A DNA stretch of 64,000 bases from Bordetella genomosp. 2 (GTDB lineage: Bacteria > Pseudomonadota > Gammaproteobacteria > Burkholderiales > Burkholderiaceae_B). This document shows positions 50,123 through 58,007 of this stretch, piece by piece. The stretch's first letter is position 1; each line of letters begins with the position of its first letter. The notes under the pieces were generated by a model. It did not search any database. It had not been told where the DNA came from and was given only the letters and a program-made list of their open reading frames with translations. Location: positions 62,001 through 126,000 of the forward strand of contig NZ_NEVT01000009.1 in assembly GCF_002261345.1 (NCBI RefSeq), written 5' to 3'. The position numbers and the translations under genes are program-made.

Positions 50123-51247
50123 GTGCATCGCATCGACCTTTCCTACCAGCTGGGCGGCACCGACGCCCCTCCGACCGTCATCGGCAACGCGCTGATGGAC
50201 TTGCTGTTCGCCGTGCGCGAACAGGGCTCGATCTCGGCCGCCGCCAAGGCGCTCAACCTGTCGTACCGGCATGTCTGGGGCGAACTGAAGAAATGGGAGC
50301 AGGCCCTGGGCCGCACCCTGATCGTCTGGGACAAGGGCCAGCCCGCGCGCCTGAACGAGTTCGGCGAAAAGCTGCTGTGGGCCGAGCGCCACGCCCAGGC
50401 GCGGCTGGCCCCGCAGATCAACGCGCTGCGCGCCGAACTGGAGCGCGCCTTCGCGGTCGCCTTCGACGACGCCGCGCACGTGGTGTCGCTGTATGCCAGC
50501 CATGACGACGCGCTGGACGCCTTGCGCGGCCATGCGGTGGCCAGCGACAAGCTGCACCTGGACATCCGCTTCACCGGCAGCGTCGACGCGATCCGCGGGC
50601 TGAACGAAGGGCGCTGCGTGATGGCGGGCTTTCATACGCGCCGCGACCCCGTGCCGGGCTCGCTCACCGAACGCAGCTACAAGCCGCTGCTCAAGCCCGG
50701 CTTGCACAAGCTGATCGGCTTCGCGCAGCGCCAGCAGGGGCTGATCGTGGCGCGCGGCAACCCCAAGGGGCTGGCCGGCGTGCAGGACCTGCGCCGCCCC
50801 GGCGTGCGCTACGTGAACCGCGCGCTGGGTACCGGCACCCGGGTGCTGTTCGACGAACTGCTGGAGCAGGCCGGCCTGGCCGCCAGCGCCATCGACGGCT
50901 ATGTCCGCACCGAACCCTCGCACGCCGCCGTGGCGCACGCCATCGCGGCCGGCAGCGCCGACGCCGGCCTGGGCATCGCCCCGGCCGCGCGCCACCATCA
51001 CCTGGATTTCGTGCCGCTGGTGTCGGAAAACTACTTCCTGGTCTGCCTGAAGTCCTCGCTCGACCACCCTTCCACCCAGGCCTTGCTGGCCATCCTGCGC
51101 AGCGAGCGCTGGCAGGCCGCGCTGGCCGCCATGCCGGGCTACGCGCCGGCCCCCAACAGCGGCCAGGTGCTGTCGATGCGGCGCGTGCTGCCGTGGTGGA
51201 GCTTCCCCGCAAAAAAGCCGCGCCGCGGCCGATCCGGCTCGTCATAG
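50123..51247 (+). CDS. ModE-type HTH regulator fused to periplasmic-binding-protein-like sensor domain
   Basis: 374 residues, probably starting at GTG 50123. N-terminal ModE-like winged HTH (about 20-110, 'ALMDLLFAVREQGSISAAAKALNLSYRHVWGELKKWEQALG'), then a PBP-like domain (about 130-345, 'LHLDIRFTGSVDAIRGLNEGRCVMAGFHTRRDP', 'GTGTRVLFDELLEQAGL'). Such proteins sense the oxyanion or the metal-cofactor state directly. Divergent from tupBCA. The basic tail PAKKPRRGRSGSS may be unstructured. No TOBE/Mop domains are seen. Confidence 0.88.
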   Translation: MHRIDLSYQLGGTDAPPTVIGNALMDLLFAVREQGSISAAAKALNLSYRHVWGELKKWEQALGRTLIVWDKGQPARLNEFGEKLLWAERHAQARLAPQINALRAELERAFAVAFDDAAHVVSLYASHDDALDALRGHAVASDKLHLDIRFTGSVDAIRGLNEGRCVMAGFHTRRDPVPGSLTERSYKPLLKPGLHKLIGFAQRQQGLIVARGNPKGLAGVQDLRRPGVRYVNRALGTGTRVLFDELLEQAGLAASAIDGYVRTEPSHAAVAHAIAAGSADAGLGIAPAARHHHLDFVPLVSENYFLVCLKSSLDHPSTQALLAILRSERWQAALAAMPGYAPAPNSGQVLSMRRVLPWWSFPAKKPRRGRSGSS

Positions 51248-51248
51248 C

Positions 51249-51315
51249 CAGGTGTCTGACACCCCATCGACTGGCTCGCGCGGGCGGCCACCGCCGCGCG
51301 GGGTGTCAGGCACCT
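51249..51315. repeat. Single hairpin unit of the GGTGTC-N-GACACC family
   Basis: CCAGGTGTCTGACACCCC at 51249-51266 faces GGGGTGTCAGGCACCT at 51300-51315, a long stem with one mismatch and a loop of about 33 bases. It lies between the convergent regulator and fdhD genes and starts two bases after the regulator's stop codon, so it may serve as a bidirectional terminator. Confidence 0.85.
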
Positions 51316-51340
51316 CGCCGCATCCCCTCATTGCCGGAAT

Positions 51341-52210
51341 TCAGGGCGCCGACGCCGGCGCCCGCGCGGCCGCCAGTTCGGGCTGCAGCACCAGCCGCTC
51401 GGGCGCGGTGTAGCACACGAAATGCCGGTTCACCGCCCGCCCGATGGCGCACAGCCCGAGGCCGCGCGCGATCTCATAGCCCATTTGCGTCATGCCGCTG
51501 CGCGACACCACGATGGGCACCCCCATCTGGGCCGACTTCATGATCATCTCGCTGGTGAGCCGCCCGGTGGTGTAGAAGATCTTGTCGGCGCCATCCTGGC
51601 CGGCCTCGGGCTGCATCCACATCCAGCCGGCCAGCGTGTCGATGGCGTTGTGGCGCCCCACGTCCTCCACGAACATCAGCATGTCCGCGCCGCGAAACAG
51701 CGCGCAGCCGTGCACCGAACCGGCCGACTTGTAGGTGGTTTCCTGCACGCGTATGGCATTCAGCAGGCCGTAGAGCTGCGCCTGCGTGACGCTGGCCTGC
51801 GGCGCCAGGCGGATGTGGTCCAGCTCTTCCATCAGGCCGCCGAACACGCTGCCCTGCCCGCAGCCGGTGGTGACCACGCGCTGGGCGGTGCGGGCCTCCA
51901 GATCGGCAATGCCGTGGCGGGTCTCGACCGCGGCGGCATTGACTTCCCAGTCGACCACGATCGACAGCACGTCGCTCACCTCGCCGATCAGGCGCTGATT
52001 GCGCAGATAGCCCAGCACCAGCAGTTCCGGCATGGCGCCCAGCGTCATCAGCGTGACCAGTTCGCGCCGGTCCACGTAGATGGTCAGCGGCCGCTCGGCC
52101 GGGATCGACACGGTCTCGGTGGCGCCGTGCTCATTGACGACGGTGACGGCGCGCGTCAGCGGCGCGCGGGCCTGGGTCAGGCGCGGCAGGGACAGGCCGG
52201 ACGCGGTCAC
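51341..52210 (-). CDS. fdhD: Formate dehydrogenase accessory sulfurtransferase FdhD
   Basis: 289 residues. Transfers sulfur to the Mo/W bis-MGD cofactor of formate dehydrogenase. Conserved blocks are 'ERPLTIYVDRRELVTLMTLGAMPELLVLGYLRNQRLI', the cysteine loop 'VVTTGCGQGSVFG', 'ETTYKSAGSVHGCALF', 'VEDVGRHNAIDTLAGW' and 'TTGRLTSEMIMKSAQMGVPIVVSRSG'. Only one Cys is present in the loop where E. coli has two. GTG start at 52210 overlaps the stop of the preceding gene (GTGA). Last gene of the fdh operon. Confidence 0.93.
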   Translation of the reverse strand: MTASGLSLPRLTQARAPLTRAVTVVNEHGATETVSIPAERPLTIYVDRRELVTLMTLGAMPELLVLGYLRNQRLIGEVSDVLSIVVDWEVNAAAVETRHGIADLEARTAQRVVTTGCGQGSVFGGLMEELDHIRLAPQASVTQAQLYGLLNAIRVQETTYKSAGSVHGCALFRGADMLMFVEDVGRHNAIDTLAGWMWMQPEAGQDGADKIFYTTGRLTSEMIMKSAQMGVPIVVSRSGMTQMGYEIARGLGLCAIGRAVNRHFVCYTAPERLVLQPELAAARAPASAP

Positions 52211-52593
52211 TTGGCGGGCTTGCCCTCGGCATCGGGCTGCGGCGAGCTGGGCGGCTGGCTGGCGGTTTCCGCCGGCGAGTGCGCGCCGGATCCCTCGCGC
52301 GCCTGTACCGGCGCCGGCGCATACACGAACGGACCGGGGTCCTTGCATTCGGGCGTGGCCACGGGCTGCCCGAGCGGCTTGCCCGCCATCTTGGCCTCCG
52401 CGAAATACTCGGCCGCGACCTTGTCCTGCGACTGGCACAGCTGGTAGGCCGCCACGCTGGCGCTCCAGGCCGCCTTGGCCTTGGCTTCGGCCGCCTTGGC
52501 CTGGGCTTCCGGACTGAGCGGCGGCAGGGTCGCGTAGGCGTTGGCGGCCAGGGCGGCCAGGGCGGCCAGCGACAGGGCAACGATGATCTTCAT
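52207..52593 (-). CDS. Hypothetical secreted protein of the formate dehydrogenase operon
   Basis: 128 residues, not recognised. Signal peptide about 1-22 ('IVALSLAALAALAANAYA'), an Ala/Lys/Glu-rich helical segment (about 28-70) and a Pro/Ser-rich disordered tail. Two cysteines in the mature part ('QLCQSQ', 'TPECKDP') could form a disulfide. AAGGAGC precedes the ATG. Position between the gamma subunit and fdhD suggests a periplasmic accessory role in the complex. Confidence 0.75.
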   Translation of the reverse strand: MKIIVALSLAALAALAANAYATLPPLSPEAQAKAAEAKAKAAWSASVAAYQLCQSQDKVAAEYFAEAKMAGKPLGQPVATPECKDPGPFVYAPAPVQAREGSGAHSPAETASQPPSSPQPDAEGKPAK

Positions 52594-52615
52594 GGCGTGC
52601 TCCTTGAATGCCGGC

Positions 52616-53782
52616 TCAGACGCGGGCCGGCGTTGCCTTGCCGCGCCGCTTGGCGGCCCGGTCGGCGGTACGCTGGGCCGGCACCCGGCCCGCCTGGATA
52701 TCCTCGTACCACACGTCGTGGTGCTCGCGCGCCCAAGTCTCGTCCACGTAGCCCGTCTTCATGGCGCGGTAGGCGCCCTGCATGCCGATGGTGCCGAGGT
52801 AGATGTGGCCCATGATCATGCACATCATCAGGATCACCGATACGGCGTGGATCATGTGCGCGATCTGCATATTGCCGCGCGTGTACAGCAGCGGGTCCGG
52901 GACCACGCGGTCCAGGAACAGGCCCGAGCCGACGGCGATCAGCCCCAGGAACAGCATCCCGACCCAGAACATCAGTTTCTCGCCGGCGTTGAAGCGGCCG
53001 GCCGGCACATGTTGGGCGCGCAACAGGCCGCCGCCCTTGCGCAGCCAGGCCAGGTCATAGCGGCGCAGCAAGTTGTCCTTGGCGAAGGTGATCAGCACAA
53101 CGACCAGCGACACGGCGAAGACCGGCCCGACGAAGTTGTGCACGGTCTTCAGGACCCACGTCAGCCAGCCGAAAACCGGACCGCCCATCCAGGGCAGCAG
53201 GAAGAATTTGCCGAACGCCATCACGATGCCGGATATGGCCAGGATGACGAACGCCGTGGCATTGACCCAATGGGCGGCGCGCTCGAAGTAGGTGAAGCGC
53301 TCGATCTTGCGGCCGGTCTCCGCGCCGTGCACCTTGATGGGCCCCTTGGCCAGGTAGAACAGCGCAATGGCCACCAGCACGATCAGCAGCAGCCCCCCGC
53401 CGTACGGGATGAGCCAGTGGTTGCGCACCTGGCGCCAGGCTTCCCCGGCGGTGGTGTAGTCCGAGCCCGGATACTGCACGAAGCGCTGGATCAGCACGCC
53501 CGCCTCGGGCGCCTGGCTGGCCGGCAGGCTGCTGTAGCCCGGCTCGCCGGAATTGACCTGGCGCCACATGGGGGCATTGTTGCCGGGCTGCACCCGGGCG
53601 CGTTCGGCGTTGCTCTGCTCGGCGTAGCCAGGCAGCTCGTTGGCGTCGGGCTTGACTTCGAAGATGTTGGCGCTCTTGATGCCGCCCAGCCCGCCACCGG
53701 CCGGGGCGGCCGTATTCTGGGCCGCCGCCGGCGCCAGCAGCGCAGCGCTCATCAAGAGCATCGCGAACAATGACCGTACCAT
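52616..53782 (-). CDS. fdoI: Formate dehydrogenase gamma subunit, cytochrome b556
   Basis: 388 residues, longer than E. coli FdoI because of an N-terminal extension: signal peptide about 1-21 and a periplasmic Pro/Gly-rich region to about 115. Then four to five helices carry the cytochrome b ligands, with His in 'FERAAHWVNATAFVILAISGIVMAFG', 'VLKTVHNFVGPVFAVSLV' and 'MIHAVSVILMMCMIMGHIYLGTIGM'. It anchors the catalytic subunits and passes electrons to quinone. The C-terminus is basic and cytoplasmic. Confidence 0.92.
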   Translation of the reverse strand: MVRSLFAMLLMSAALLAPAAAQNTAAPAGGGLGGIKSANIFEVKPDANELPGYAEQSNAERARVQPGNNAPMWRQVNSGEPGYSSLPASQAPEAGVLIQRFVQYPGSDYTTAGEAWRQVRNHWLIPYGGGLLLIVLVAIALFYLAKGPIKVHGAETGRKIERFTYFERAAHWVNATAFVILAISGIVMAFGKFFLLPWMGGPVFGWLTWVLKTVHNFVGPVFAVSLVVVLITFAKDNLLRRYDLAWLRKGGGLLRAQHVPAGRFNAGEKLMFWVGMLFLGLIAVGSGLFLDRVVPDPLLYTRGNMQIAHMIHAVSVILMMCMIMGHIYLGTIGMQGAYRAMKTGYVDETWAREHHDVWYEDIQAGRVPAQRTADRAAKRRGKATPARV

Positions 53783-53794
53783 GGCAGCCTCCGG

Positions 53795-54022
53795 TCAGTT
53801 GACTTTGTTGTACTCGTTCTGGCCGCGCTGGGTGCGCACCTTGAGTTCGCTCAGCCAACTGTTCTTGTCGCCGGGCGTCCAGCCCGACGCGACGAAATGA
53901 CTTCCCGTGCCGGCATAGGCCGGCTCGCCCGTGTAACTGCCGGTGTGAAGCTCCTGCGATTGCTCGGTACAGGCCGCCAGCCCCAGCGCCAGCGCCGCCA
54001 TCAGCCAGGTGCGCGCGCTCAT
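53795..54022 (-). CDS. Small lipoprotein inside the formate dehydrogenase operon
   Basis: 75 residues. Lipobox LAAC with Cys18 after a short hydrophobic leader. The mature part has Gly/Tyr/Thr-rich 'LHTGSYTGEPAYAGTGSHFVASGWTPGDKNSWLSELKVRTQRGQNEY'. No known family that I recognise. Its ATG overlaps the beta subunit stop (ATGA), so it is co-translated with the complex and may be an assembly or stabilising subunit. Confidence 0.8.
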   Translation of the reverse strand: MSARTWLMAALALGLAACTEQSQELHTGSYTGEPAYAGTGSHFVASGWTPGDKNSWLSELKVRTQRGQNEYNKVN

Positions 54023-54663
54023 GATTTCCCCTTGGTGTCGGCGGCCGGCGCCTGCTGCTGCGGCGGCTGGCCGGCCTGCTGCGAGCCGTAGGCCGTGCCC
54101 CAGCCCCACACCTCGGCGCCCTTGCCGCGATGCAGGACGCGGGTCCGGAAGATGTCGGCGATCACATCGCCGTCGCCGCCCAGCAGCGCCTTGGTGGAAC
54201 ACATTTCCGCGCAGGCCGGCAGCTTGCCCTCGGCCAGGCGATTGCGGCCGTACTTCTCGAATTCGGCGGCGCTGCCGTGCTCTTCCGGGCCGCCGGCGCA
54301 GAAGGTGCATTTGTCCATCTTGCCGCGCACGCCGAACGTGCCTTCGGACGGGAACTGCGGCGCGCCGAAAGGACAGGCATACGAACAATAGCCGCAGCCG
54401 ATACAGGTGTCCTTGTTGTGCAGCACCACGCCTTCTTCGGTGCGGTAGAAGCAGTTCACCGGGCAGACCGCCATGCACGGCGCGTCGCTGCAGTGCATAC
54501 AGGCCACCGAGATGGATTTCTCGCCCGGCACGCCGTCGTTCAGCGTCACGACCCGGCGGCGGTTCACGCCCCACGGCACCTCGTGCTCGTTCTTGCAGGC
54601 GGTGACACAGCTATTGCATTCGATGCAGCGCTCTGCATCACAGACGAATTTCATTCTGGCCAT
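54019..54663 (-). CDS. fdoH: Formate dehydrogenase beta subunit, four [4Fe-4S] clusters
   Basis: 214 residues. Four ferredoxin motifs: 'CIECNSCVTACKNEH' (about 13), 'CMHCSDAPCMAVCPVNCF' (about 55), 'CIGCGYCSYACPF' (about 87) and 'CTFCAGG...CAEMC' (about 118-155). It carries electrons from alpha to gamma. It lacks the C-terminal membrane helix of E. coli FdoH and ends in a Gln/Pro-rich tail (QQAGQPPQQQAPAADTKGKS). AGGAGA precedes the start. Confidence 0.93.
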   Translation of the reverse strand: MARMKFVCDAERCIECNSCVTACKNEHEVPWGVNRRRVVTLNDGVPGEKSISVACMHCSDAPCMAVCPVNCFYRTEEGVVLHNKDTCIGCGYCSYACPFGAPQFPSEGTFGVRGKMDKCTFCAGGPEEHGSAAEFEKYGRNRLAEGKLPACAEMCSTKALLGGDGDVIADIFRTRVLHRGKGAEVWGWGTAYGSQQAGQPPQQQAPAADTKGKS

Positions 54664-54693
54664 GGCGCTCTCTCCTGGATCTGTTCACTCGGC

Positions 54694-57660
54694 CTAGGCC
54701 TTCGCGATATTGCAGATGGTGGTCTTGGTTTCCTGCATCATCGTCACCGAGTCGTAGCCGTATGTCGTGCCGGTGTTGACCGCCTCGCCGCGCACGATGG
54801 GCGCCGCGCCTTCCGGGTAGCTGGACAGCAGGTCGGCGCCCTGCCAGCGCCCCGCGAAGTGGAACGGCATGAAAGCCGTGTCGGGCCCGACCCGCTCGGT
54901 GACCAGCGCCTGCACGTTCAGCCGCGCGCCGGTGGGCGTGGACACCCACACCCGGTCGCCATTGCGGATGCCGCGGTCGGCCGCCGCCTTGGGGTTGAGC
55001 TCGACGAAGGCTTCCTGCTGCAGTTCCGCCAGCCACGGGTTGGAACGCGTTTCGTCGCCCCCGCCCTCGTATTCCACCAGCCGTCCCGACGTGAGGATGA
55101 TGGGGAATTTTTCGTACAGCTTGTCCGCCACGTTTTTCTGCTGCAGCGATTTGTACAAGGTGGGCAGGCGCCAGAACGCCTTGAGATCGTCGTGCGACGG
55201 GTACTTGGCCACCAGGTCGGGACGCGTGCCGTAGATGGGCTCGCGGTGCTGCGGGATGGCATCGGGGAAGTTCCACACCACCGCGCGCGCCTTGGCGTTG
55301 CCGAACGGATAGCAGCCGTGGTTCTTCATGACCACGCGGATGATGCCGCCCGAGGAATCGGTTTTCCAGTTCTTGCCCTCGGCCGCCGCCTTCTCGGCGT
55401 CGGTCAGCTCGTTCCACCAGCCCAGCTTCTTCATCAGGACGTGATCGAACTCCGGATAGCCGGTGGTCAGGTCGGCGCCCTTCGAATGCGAACCGTCTTC
55501 GGCCAGCAGGTTGACGCCGTCGCGCTCCACGCCGAAGTTGGCACGGAAGTTGCCGCCGCCGTCCATGACGTGCAGGCTGGTGTTGTACAGATTGGCGGTG
55601 CCCGGGTGCTTCAGCTCGGGCGTGCCCCAGCAGGGCCACGGCAGGCCGAAGTAGTCGCCGGTGAGGTCATAGCCGGTCTCGGCGTCCTTGCCACCCTTGG
55701 CGCGCAGCGTCTTGACGTCGAACACATGCATGTTGCGCATGTGCGCCTTCAGGCGCTCGGGGCTCTGGCCGGTATAGCCGATGGTCCAGCAGGAACGGTT
55801 GACCTCGCGCAGCACGTCCTCGATGACGGGCTCGTCCATGCCCTTGACCTTCTGCAGCTTGTAGTTCTTGACGAACTCCTTGCCGAAGCCCAGCTTCTCG
55901 GCCAGCTGGTACATGATCATCTGGTCGCTGCGGCTTTCCCAGAGCGGCTCGATGACCTTCTCGCGCCATTGCAGCGAGCGGTTGGACGCCGTACAGGAGC
56001 CGCTCGTCTCGAACTGCGTGGCGGCCGGCAGCAGGTACACCGCGCGGTTGGGGTTGAGGTCTTCGGCCTTGCCCGGCATGGCGGCCATGGCGGCGGTGGC
56101 GGACGGGTACGGGTCGACCACCACCAGCAGGTCGAGCTTGTCCATGGCGCGCTTCATTTCCAGGCCGCGCGTCTGCGAGTTGGGCGCATGGCCCCAATAG
56201 AACACCGCCCGCAGGTTGGTGGGCTGGTCGATGACCGCGGGGTCTTCCAGCACGCCGTCGATCCAGCGCGACACCGTGATGCCGGGCTTGGTCATCAGGT
56301 CGGGCGACGCGTAGCGGCTCTTGATCCACTCGTAGTCCACGCCCCAGACCTTGGCGAAGTGCTTCCAGGAGCCTTCGGACAGGCCGTAGTAGCCCGGCAG
56401 CGAATCCGGGTTGGGGCCGATGTCGGTCGCGCCCTGCACGTTGTCGTGGCCGCGGAAAATGTTGGCCCCGCCGCCCGAGACGCCGATATTGCCCAGCGCC
56501 AGCTGCACGATGCAGGACGCGCGCACCATGGCGTTGCCGATCGAGTGCTGGGTCTGGCCCATGCACCACACCAGCGTGCCGGGCCGGTTCTCGTGCAGGG
56601 TCTTGGCGACGCCGTACATGGTGGCTTCGTCCACGCCGCAGGCTTCCTGCACCTTGTCCGGCGTCCACTTGGCCAGCACGTCGGCCTTGACCTGGTCCAT
56701 GCCGTAGACGCGCGCGTCAATGTAGGCCTGGTCTTCCCAGCCGTTCTTGAAGATGTGGTACAGCAACCCGAACAGGAACGGGATGTCGGTGCCCGAACGG
56801 ATGCGGATGTGCTGGTCGGCCTTGGCGGCGGTGCGGGTGAAGCGCGGGTCGACCACGATCATCTTGCAGCCGGTTTCCTTGGCATGCAGCATGTGCAGCA
56901 TGGAAACCGGATGGGCCTCGGCGGCGTTCGACCCGATGTACAAGGCGACCTTGGCGTTCTGCATGTCGTTGTACGAGTTGGTCATGGCGCCGTAGCCCCA
57001 CGTGTTCGCCACGCCCGCCACCGTGGTGGAATGGCAGATGCGCGCCTGGTGGTCGCAGTTGTTGCTGCCCCAGTAGCTGACGAACTTGCGCATCAGGTAC
57101 GACTGCTCGTTGCCATGCTTGGACGACCCGATCCAGTAGACCGAGTCCGGCCCGCTTTCCTTGCGCAGCTTCATCAGGTGGGCGCTGATCTCGTCCAGCG
57201 CCGTGTCCCAGCTGATGCGCTGGTATTTTCCGTCGACCAGCTTCATCGGGTAGCGCAGGCGGTGCTCGCCGTGGCCGTGCTCGCGGATCGCGGCGCCCTT
57301 GGCGCAGTGCGCCCCCAGGTTGATGGGGGAGTCGAATACCGGTTCCTGCCGCACCCAGACGCCGTTCTCGACCACGGCGTCGATGGCACAGCCCACCGAA
57401 CAGTGCGTACAGACGGTGCGGCGCACTTCGGTCTTGGTGTCGCCCACGGCGATCTTGCGTTCTTCGGCCGCTTCGGCGCGCTTGACCAGCGCCAGCGGCG
57501 CGGCCGCCAGGCCGGCGCCCACCCCGATGCCGGAACGGCGCAGGAAGGCGCGGCGGTCCATGGTGGGCAGCGCCTGCGTCAGGCCCCGCCGCAGGCTCTG
57601 CACGAAGTGCGACTCGGCCGCGCCGTCGCGCGCGGCGTCTGTTTTCTTGGTAAGCAGCAT
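54694..57660 (-). CDS. fdoG: Formate dehydrogenase alpha subunit, Mo/W-bis-MGD, cysteine type
   Basis: 988 residues in one frame. Twin-arginine leader at about 33-62 (DRRAFLRRSGIGVGAG) for folded export with the beta subunit. [4Fe-4S] ligands Cys84, Cys87, Cys91, Cys119. The metal ligand is Cys209 in 'NNCDHQARICHSTTVAG', followed by catalytic His210; E. coli FdnG has selenocysteine there. The C-terminal MopB domain has 'LTSGRLVEYEGGGDETRSNPWLAELQQEAFVELNPKAA'. An upstream 33-residue extension before the Tat motif may be real, or Met34 may be the start. Periplasmic formate oxidation to CO2. Confidence 0.95.
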   Translation of the reverse strand: MLLTKKTDAARDGAAESHFVQSLRRGLTQALPTMDRRAFLRRSGIGVGAGLAAAPLALVKRAEAAEERKIAVGDTKTEVRRTVCTHCSVGCAIDAVVENGVWVRQEPVFDSPINLGAHCAKGAAIREHGHGEHRLRYPMKLVDGKYQRISWDTALDEISAHLMKLRKESGPDSVYWIGSSKHGNEQSYLMRKFVSYWGSNNCDHQARICHSTTVAGVANTWGYGAMTNSYNDMQNAKVALYIGSNAAEAHPVSMLHMLHAKETGCKMIVVDPRFTRTAAKADQHIRIRSGTDIPFLFGLLYHIFKNGWEDQAYIDARVYGMDQVKADVLAKWTPDKVQEACGVDEATMYGVAKTLHENRPGTLVWCMGQTQHSIGNAMVRASCIVQLALGNIGVSGGGANIFRGHDNVQGATDIGPNPDSLPGYYGLSEGSWKHFAKVWGVDYEWIKSRYASPDLMTKPGITVSRWIDGVLEDPAVIDQPTNLRAVFYWGHAPNSQTRGLEMKRAMDKLDLLVVVDPYPSATAAMAAMPGKAEDLNPNRAVYLLPAATQFETSGSCTASNRSLQWREKVIEPLWESRSDQMIMYQLAEKLGFGKEFVKNYKLQKVKGMDEPVIEDVLREVNRSCWTIGYTGQSPERLKAHMRNMHVFDVKTLRAKGGKDAETGYDLTGDYFGLPWPCWGTPELKHPGTANLYNTSLHVMDGGGNFRANFGVERDGVNLLAEDGSHSKGADLTTGYPEFDHVLMKKLGWWNELTDAEKAAAEGKNWKTDSSGGIIRVVMKNHGCYPFGNAKARAVVWNFPDAIPQHREPIYGTRPDLVAKYPSHDDLKAFWRLPTLYKSLQQKNVADKLYEKFPIILTSGRLVEYEGGGDETRSNPWLAELQQEAFVELNPKAAADRGIRNGDRVWVSTPTGARLNVQALVTERVGPDTAFMPFHFAGRWQGADLLSSYPEGAAPIVRGEAVNTGTTYGYDSVTMMQETKTTICNIAKA

Positions 57661-57673
57661 GGCTGGCTCCGGT

Positions 57674-57880
57674 TCAGACCAGCGTGGTCTTGTAGTACCG
57701 CTTGACGTGTTCGCTCAGGCGATAGCCACCGCCCTTGGCGGGCGCGGCCACCGGCGCCGCGGCTGGCTGCCCGGCCTGGCGCGCGGACGGCAGGACCGCC
57801 GCGCCGGCCGCCGCGGCAGCCGCCGTGGTAGTGCCGGCCAGGAACATCCGACGCGAAAGTTGGGGAGATTTCTGCGGCAT
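57674..57880 (-). CDS. Small Tat-signal protein of formate dehydrogenase operons
   Basis: 68 residues from ATG at 57880 (AAGGAG upstream). Twin-arginine leader 'LSRRMFLAGTTTAAAAAAGAAVLPSA' followed by a short Ala/Pro-rich region and 'YRLSEHVKRYYKTTLV'. Matches the family called formate dehydrogenase region TAT target. It precedes the alpha subunit by 13 bp. Function unknown; possibly helps co-translocation or assembly. Confidence 0.85.
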   Translation of the reverse strand: MPQKSPQLSRRMFLAGTTTAAAAAAGAAVLPSARQAGQPAAAPVAAPAKGGGYRLSEHVKRYYKTTLV

Positions 57881-57908
57881 GTGTCCGTCTCCTTGGAGGC
57901 AACCAGAT

Positions 57909-57924
57909 ATGAAATGCTTTGCAT
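57909..57924. promoter_or_regulatory. Palindromic block at the fdh promoter shared with tup region
   Basis: ATGC-TTT-GCAT at 57914-57924 with the flanking ATGAAATGCT (57909-57918). The same ten bases occur on the other strand at 50065-50074 in the tup operator, and TTTGCAT is also common to both. It covers the expected transcription start of the promoter below. Confidence 0.5.
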
Positions 57925-57953
57925 ACTGTACCCCTACGCCCCGGTTCCGGCAA
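57925..57953 (-). promoter_or_regulatory. Candidate sigma70 promoter for structural fdh genes
   Basis: On the minus strand TTGCCG (57953-57948) and TACAGT (57930-57925) are separated by exactly 17 bp, four of six matches to each consensus. It lies in the 127-bp gap between the TorD-like gene and the small Tat gene, so the structural genes may have their own promoter inside the longer operon. Confidence 0.5.
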
Positions 57954-58007
57954 TGTCCCCTAATTTGCCGCACTGCACCGTAGCGCGCCCGGGCGCTGCG
58001 GCGGGGC

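Noticed and set aside
54694-57660. Selenocysteine (TGA) in formate dehydrogenase alpha
   Set aside because: The metal-ligand position is a normal Cys codon in an uninterrupted frame, so no recoding is needed.
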